Made by a program: the position numbers and the translations under genes. Positions 60,111 through 64,000 of a DNA stretch of 64,000 nt are shown piece by piece. Under the pieces are notes generated by a model that saw only the letters and a program-made list of their open reading frames with translations, was not told where the DNA came from and searched no databases. Location of the stretch: assembly GCF_900637305.1 (NCBI RefSeq), contig NZ_LR134365.1, forward strand, positions 2,534,501 to 2,598,500. Reading direction: 5' to 3'. Position 1 is the first letter of the stretch. Each line of letters begins with the position of its first letter. Source of the DNA: Cardiobacterium hominis (GTDB taxonomy: Bacteria > Pseudomonadota > Gammaproteobacteria > Cardiobacteriales > Cardiobacteriaceae).

Positions 60111-62075
60111 TTAGTTGATAGGGCGCGCCTGCCGCAGCAGGAGCAGGAAGAATCCTCCGCCGAGCAGCGAGGCGATGACGCCCGCGCCGAGTTCGTAAGG
60201 GAAGATGAGGTAGCGGCCGAGCCAGTCGGCGATGAGCATCAGCGCCGCGCCGTAGAGGGCGGCGATGGGCAGTTGTTTTTCCGGGCTGACCGCGCCGCTG
60301 CGCCGCGCCAGGTGCGGGGTCATCAGGCCGATAAAGCTGAGCGGCCCGACGGCCAGGGTGGCGACGGCGCTCATCAGCGCGACGAGGACGAGCAGCAGGC
60401 TGCGGCTACGGCGCACGGCAAGGCCGAGGCTGCCCGCGACGGTTTCGCCAAGCGCCAGCAGTTGCAGCGCTTTGCCGCAGAGCAGGGCGGCGGCGAGCAG
60501 CACGAGGGCGAGGAGAACGAGCAGCGGTGCGGTGTGCGGGCGGGCGTACCAGGTGCTGCCGGCAAGCCAGCTCAGGACGCCTTGCAGTTGCGGGTTGCCG
60601 CTGAGTTGGACGACGGTCATCACGCCCTGCATCAGCGCGGCTATGGCAACGCCGGTCACCAGCAACCACGCCGGTTGCAGGCGACGCGCGAGCCACAGCA
60701 CCAATACGGCGACCATCAGCGCCCCGCCCGCGCCCGCGAGCAGCAGGCCGCCGCTGCCCAGCGCGGGGAAGGCGAGGAAGGCGGCGATGACGGCGAGCGC
60801 TACGCCGGAGCTGATGCCGAGCACTTCCGGGCTGGCCATCGGATTGCGTGTCAGCGTTTGCAGCAGCACACCGGCGCAGGCGAGCATGATGCCGACCGCC
60901 ATCGCACTCAGACTGCGCGGCAGGCGGTGGTCAAGAATCAGCTCGCCCTGCCAATGCCAGCCCCAGCCGTCTGCCCCGGCAGAAAAACCTTGCAGCAGCA
61001 CGAGCAGCGCCAGCAGCACGGCGAGGCCGAGCAGCGGTGTGCGCCAGGAAGCGAGGCGCGGTGACGGCGCAGACGGCGGCGCCTCGCGCGCAAAGCCCTG
61101 CGCCGACTTGCGTTGGCGCAGCACGAGAAAAATCAGGAACGGCGCGCCGAGAACCCCGCAGAGTGCACCTGCGGGCAGAAGCGTGCCGAGAAAATGTCCG
61201 GCGATATTGAGCAGGCTATCGACGACCAGCAGCAGCAGGCCGCCCGCAAGGAACGACAAGGCGAAACGCGCGCCCATCGCCCGCACCCGCAACAAATGGG
61301 CGACACTCGCCCCCGCAAGTCCGGCAAAACTGATGACGCCGAGGCGGCTCACCACCTGCGCGGTCACACCCGCCGCCAGCAACAACACCAGCAGGCGCAG
61401 CAGCCCGACCGGTGCGCCAAGGCGGCGTGCCTGCTCATCATCGAGCGCGAGCAGCGTCAGCGGGCGGTACAACAGCGCAAGCGCGAGCGCGGCGGCCAGC
61501 GACGTCCACAGCAGCGCCGTTACCGTCGCCCAGCCATCCTGCAAAAGCGAGCCCGCGCCCCAGACCATGATGCCGAGCAACAAATCGCTATAAAACTGAC
61601 TAATCACCGCGGCGATGGCGGCGAATACCATATTGGCAAGCAAACCGGCGAGAATCAGCGCCAGCGCGTTCGCCCCGCCCGCCCCTGCGACCAGCAGCAC
61701 CAACAACATCGCCGCGACCGCACCGGCAAAAGCGACCCAAAAACTGCCGAACAGCCCCGCCGCCGGAAAAAACAGCGTCACCAGCATCAGCGCCAACTGC
61801 GCGCCCCCGGCGACGGCAAGCGTACTGTCCGAGGCGAGCGGATTATGCACGACCTGTTGCAGCGCCGTACTGGCGAGCGCCAGCAGACCACCGGCGAGAA
61901 ATACCGCGGCGATTTCCGGCAACACCGCCATCTGCACCGCCGCCTGCGCCAACGGTAGCGCGTCTGGGTCGCGCCACAAATCCGCCCACGGCCAATGCCA
62001 AACCAGCGCCAGCCAGACGGCGCTCGTGATGAAGGCGAGGAGTGCGAAAAAAGAAAGGGTTTTAGAGGGGGTCAT
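60111..62075 (-). CDS. fhuB: Ferric-siderophore ABC transporter permease, FhuB type (fused)
   Basis: Predicted 654-aa inner-membrane permease with two tandem FecCD-type halves of about ten helices each, joined by a Ser/Pro loop near residue 335. The duplicated layout is that of FhuB for hydroxamate siderophores. Motifs GGLLALASTALQQVVHNPLASDSTL in half 1 and LACAGVLLQTLTRNPMASPEVLG in half 2 are the paired permease signatures. It follows fhuD after a 331-base gap and precedes the receptor. Intact. Confidence 0.93.
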   Translation of the reverse strand: MTPSKTLSFFALLAFITSAVWLALVWHWPWADLWRDPDALPLAQAAVQMAVLPEIAAVFLAGGLLALASTALQQVVHNPLASDSTLAVAGGAQLALMLVTLFFPAAGLFGSFWVAFAGAVAAMLLVLLVAGAGGANALALILAGLLANMVFAAIAAVISQFYSDLLLGIMVWGAGSLLQDGWATVTALLWTSLAAALALALLYRPLTLLALDDEQARRLGAPVGLLRLLVLLLAAGVTAQVVSRLGVISFAGLAGASVAHLLRVRAMGARFALSFLAGGLLLLVVDSLLNIAGHFLGTLLPAGALCGVLGAPFLIFLVLRQRKSAQGFAREAPPSAPSPRLASWRTPLLGLAVLLALLVLLQGFSAGADGWGWHWQGELILDHRLPRSLSAMAVGIMLACAGVLLQTLTRNPMASPEVLGISSGVALAVIAAFLAFPALGSGGLLLAGAGGALMVAVLVLWLARRLQPAWLLVTGVAIAALMQGVMTVVQLSGNPQLQGVLSWLAGSTWYARPHTAPLLVLLALVLLAAALLCGKALQLLALGETVAGSLGLAVRRSRSLLLVLVALMSAVATLAVGPLSFIGLMTPHLARRSGAVSPEKQLPIAALYGAALMLIADWLGRYLIFPYELGAGVIASLLGGGFFLLLLRQARPIN

Positions 62076-62406
62076 AAATCAAAGCGATAAAGTGGGGAAA
62101 GCCGTTTACATACAGGTTGAGCGCTCAGGTGTATGTAAATAGAAGATCGGGTAGTGGGCGTAGCAAACAGAAGCCCGAAAAACCACGGAAAACCCCCTCC
62201 CCCAGTGAGGGAGGGTTGGGGTGGGGGTTAAGTGGCATACCTCGCGGTTGAACAAACACGCCTTCACACTTCTCGCACCTCCCGCCGCCGCAATCGGTTC
62301 CCATGAAAAACGCCAATGCCTTGTTCATGGGCGCCTCCCCCCCACGGGGAAGGGACTTTCCGCTGTTGTTGTCGCGCCTGTTCTCCCAGAGCGGTCAAGG
62401 TGTCCT
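62076..62406. other. Long spacer inside the siderophore operon
   Basis: No gene seen in 331 bases between fhuD and fhuB. The stretch holds a copy of the 35-bp palindrome (62105-62139), a GC-rich repeat CCCTCCCC-type unit with TTGGGG tail (62195-62229) and a dyad CCCATGAA / TTCATGGG near 62299-62330. It may hold a separate promoter or processing site for fhuB. Confidence 0.6.
62105..62139 (-). repeat. 35-bp dispersed palindrome, copy 4 (upstream of fhuB)
   Basis: Read on the minus strand it is TTTACATACAC, then a centre with GAGCGCTC, then CTGTATGTAAA. It therefore has the same orientation relative to its downstream gene as the other three copies, and ends 29 bases before the fhuB ATG. Confidence 0.8.
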
Positions 62407-63269
62407 CTACTTCCCATCCCCCACCATCGCCTCATGCACATAGCGCCCAAACAGCGCCACCGACTCCGGCCCGCCAAAAAGCCACACCGCCGGCACCTTG
62501 CGCAAACAGCGGCGCGCGCCAAAACCAATGCGCTGCCACAAATAACTGCGCGAGAGCTCCACCTCCGTCATCCGCGGAAACGGCCCGACGATGATGAGGC
62601 AGGTGTCTTCCGGCAACTGCGCCAACTCCGGCAGCGCAATCAGGCGGCTACCCCAGCGGTTGCCCGCACCCAAATCCGCCTGCTCCAGCCCCATCAAATC
62701 CAGGGAAACCCGGAACAAACTGTTCGGCGCAAAAATCCGCAACTGGCGCGCATCGGCAAACTGCACCACCGCATAACGCCGCACCTGCGGCGCCGCCGCG
62801 CGAACCTCGCGGCCATAAGCGGCAAGCGCGCTTTCCACCTGCTGCAAATAAGCGTCTGCCGCGGCGCGCTCGCCGATGGCATCGCCCATTTGTTGAGTCG
62901 CCGTTACATACGTCGCCCAACTTTGCTGCGGCGCCTCATTGCCGCCATCAAACAACACATCCACCACCGGCACATCCGGCGGATACACCGCGCGCAGATG
63001 CGTATAAAAAAATTGTCGAACACCAACGACAGCGGCAACTGCGCCAACAACTCACGGTTGGGACGATAACGCTCGCCCAAATCCATCACCGACGGCGGCT
63101 GCACCGGATCACTCATCCACAGCGGATAAATGCGCTTGTCGCCCATCGCCAGCGGCGGAAAACCCATCGCCGTCAGCGTGGAGGCCATCGCCCAATTCGG
63201 CGTCACCACCCGTTCCGCGGCAAAAAGCGGCAGCGCCAGCGCGCACAACAAAAAGAGCCAAACCCTCAT
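62407..63269 (-). pseudogene. fhuD: Siderophore-binding periplasmic protein (FhuD-like), frameshifted
   Basis: Binding protein of the ferric-siderophore importer, about 287 aa if restored. The first part (signal peptide MRVWLFLLCALALPLFA, then RVVTPNWAMASTLTAMG) reads from 63269 to about 63005; the rest (VYPPDVPVVDVLFDGG onward to HEAMVGDGK) is in another frame. The break is at a run of seven A (plus strand) at 63006-63012; eight would join AATTTTTTTTAT in frame as N-F-F-Y. Its start overlaps the fhuC stop by ATGA. Sequencing error, phase variation or decay are all possible. Confidence 0.82.
63006..63012. repeat. A7 homopolymer at the fhuD frameshift
   Basis: Seven A on the plus strand inside fhuD. 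One extra base would restore the reading frame. See the fhuD entry. Confidence 0.7.
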
Positions 63270-64000
63270 ACCACCGCCACCCGGTGCTTGCCGTCAGGAT
63301 GATCGAGCAAATGCAAATCCACACCAAACACCTCGCGCAGGGCAGCAGCCGACATCACCTCGCCAACCGGCGCAAAACGGCACAACCGCCCCGCCTTCAG
63401 CGCAATCAACACATCACAAAAACGCGCCGCCAAATTGATGTCATGAATAATCATCACCACCGTCAGCCCGCGCTCGGCCACGAGCCGCCGCACCAACTGC
63501 AACACCTCGACCTGATAAACAATATCCAGCGCCGCCAGCGGCTCATCGAGCAACAACACCTCACTCTGCTGCGCCAAACACAGCGCCAGCCACGCCCGCT
63601 GCCGCTCGCCGCCAGAAAGCGTATTGACCGGCTGCGCGGCAAAACGCGCCACATCCGTCTGCGCCATCGCCGCCTCCACACAGGCGACATCCTCCGCCGA
63701 AGGCCGCTGCAACCAGCCCTGCCAAGGAAAACGCCCCAACATCACCAGCTCGCGCACCAAAAAATCCGCCGCATCCGGCAACTTCTGCGGCAACGACGCA
63801 ATCCGCCGCGCCTGCGCCTTCGCCGAAAACGCATGCACCGCCGCGTCATCGAGCAACACCGCGCCGGAAGACGGCAACAACTCGCCGCCCAGCAGACGAA
63901 TCAGCGTGGACTTGCCCGCGCCGTTATGCCCGATCACCCCATAAAACTGACCGGGCGCCAAAGAAAAAGAAACCGCATCGAGCAGGACGCGGTCGCCAGA
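63266..64000 (-). CDS. fhuC: Ferric-siderophore ABC transporter ATP-binding protein, FhuC type (partial)
   Basis: ATPase of the importer; its 5' end lies beyond the right edge of the window. Visible motifs are Walker A GHNGAGKST, the Q-loop LPQKLPDAADFLV, signature LSGGERQRAWLALC, Walker B VLLLDEPLAALD and switch His in VMIIHDINLA. It leads the minus-strand operon fhuC-fhuD-fhuB-receptor and overlaps fhuD by ATGA. Confidence 0.93.
   Translation of the reverse strand, partial: SGDRVLLDAVSFSLAPGQFYGVIGHNGAGKSTLIRLLGGELLPSSGAVLLDDAAVHAFSAKAQARRIASLPQKLPDAADFLVRELVMLGRFPWQGWLQRPSAEDVACVEAAMAQTDVARFAAQPVNTLSGGERQRAWLALCLAQQSEVLLLDEPLAALDIVYQVEVLQLVRRLVAERGLTVVMIIHDINLAARFCDVLIALKAGRLCRFAPVGEVMSAAALREVFGVDLHLLDHPDGKHRVAVV

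Overview
The window is about 64 kb of GC-rich, gene-dense Gammaproteobacterial chromosome. Gene content and order fit a Cardiobacteriaceae-like bacterium such as Cardiobacterium. That is an inference from cbb3 oxidase, azurin, Neisseria/Cardiobacterium-style small repeats, and the conserved blocks ftsK-lolA-rarA, yceD-rpmF-plsX-fab-acpP-fabF-mltG-tmk-holB-pilZ and rplU-rpmA-obgE. No rRNA or taxonomic marker in the window proves it.

Layout. 1-9.4 kb: tail of an OppA-like gene, a MITE-like palindrome, an exported M3 oligopeptidase, the ccoNOQP operon, a PPK2 polyphosphate kinase, and three tandem paralogous genes for small secreted four-cysteine proteins. 9.5-17.8 kb: a DUF2157/GDYXXLXY membrane pair, then ftsK, lolA, rarA and a small secreted protein. 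17.8-34.1 kb (minus strand): two giant paralogous secreted proteins of 1794 and 3606 aa. They share an N-terminal BapA-prefix-like domain, a Pro/Asn linker, CshA-like and Ig-like repeats and an RTX/type I secretion C-terminus. One carries a serralysin-type M10 metalloprotease, the other a Spherulin-4/GH135-like glycosidase domain. No type I secretion genes lie in the window. 34.3-39.1 kb: nth, a helix-hairpin-helix gene, tatD, an MFS transporter, ssb and a HAD phosphatase.

39.3-49.3 kb: a class A beta-lactamase-like serine hydrolase, then the long fatty-acid/ribosomal/replication operon-like block ending in pilZ. 49.5-55.1 kb: a 5'-truncated IS30-family transposase, azurin, ppiD, a Na+/H+ antiporter, and a small graveyard (IS982 fragment abutting an integrase fragment) beside tRNA-Val(GAC). 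55.3-57.5 kb: rplU, rpmA, obgE and a glutaredoxin-like gene. 57.9-64 kb (minus strand): a ferric-siderophore uptake operon fhuC-fhuD-fhuB-TonB receptor, in which both the binding protein and the receptor are interrupted by single frameshifts at homopolymers.

The most unusual features are the enzyme-bearing giant adhesin pair with its nine-copy 303-bp repeat array, a 35-bp palindrome found four times in the same orientation upstream of start codons (lolA, rarA, the antiporter, fhuB), and the four-cysteine secreted protein family.
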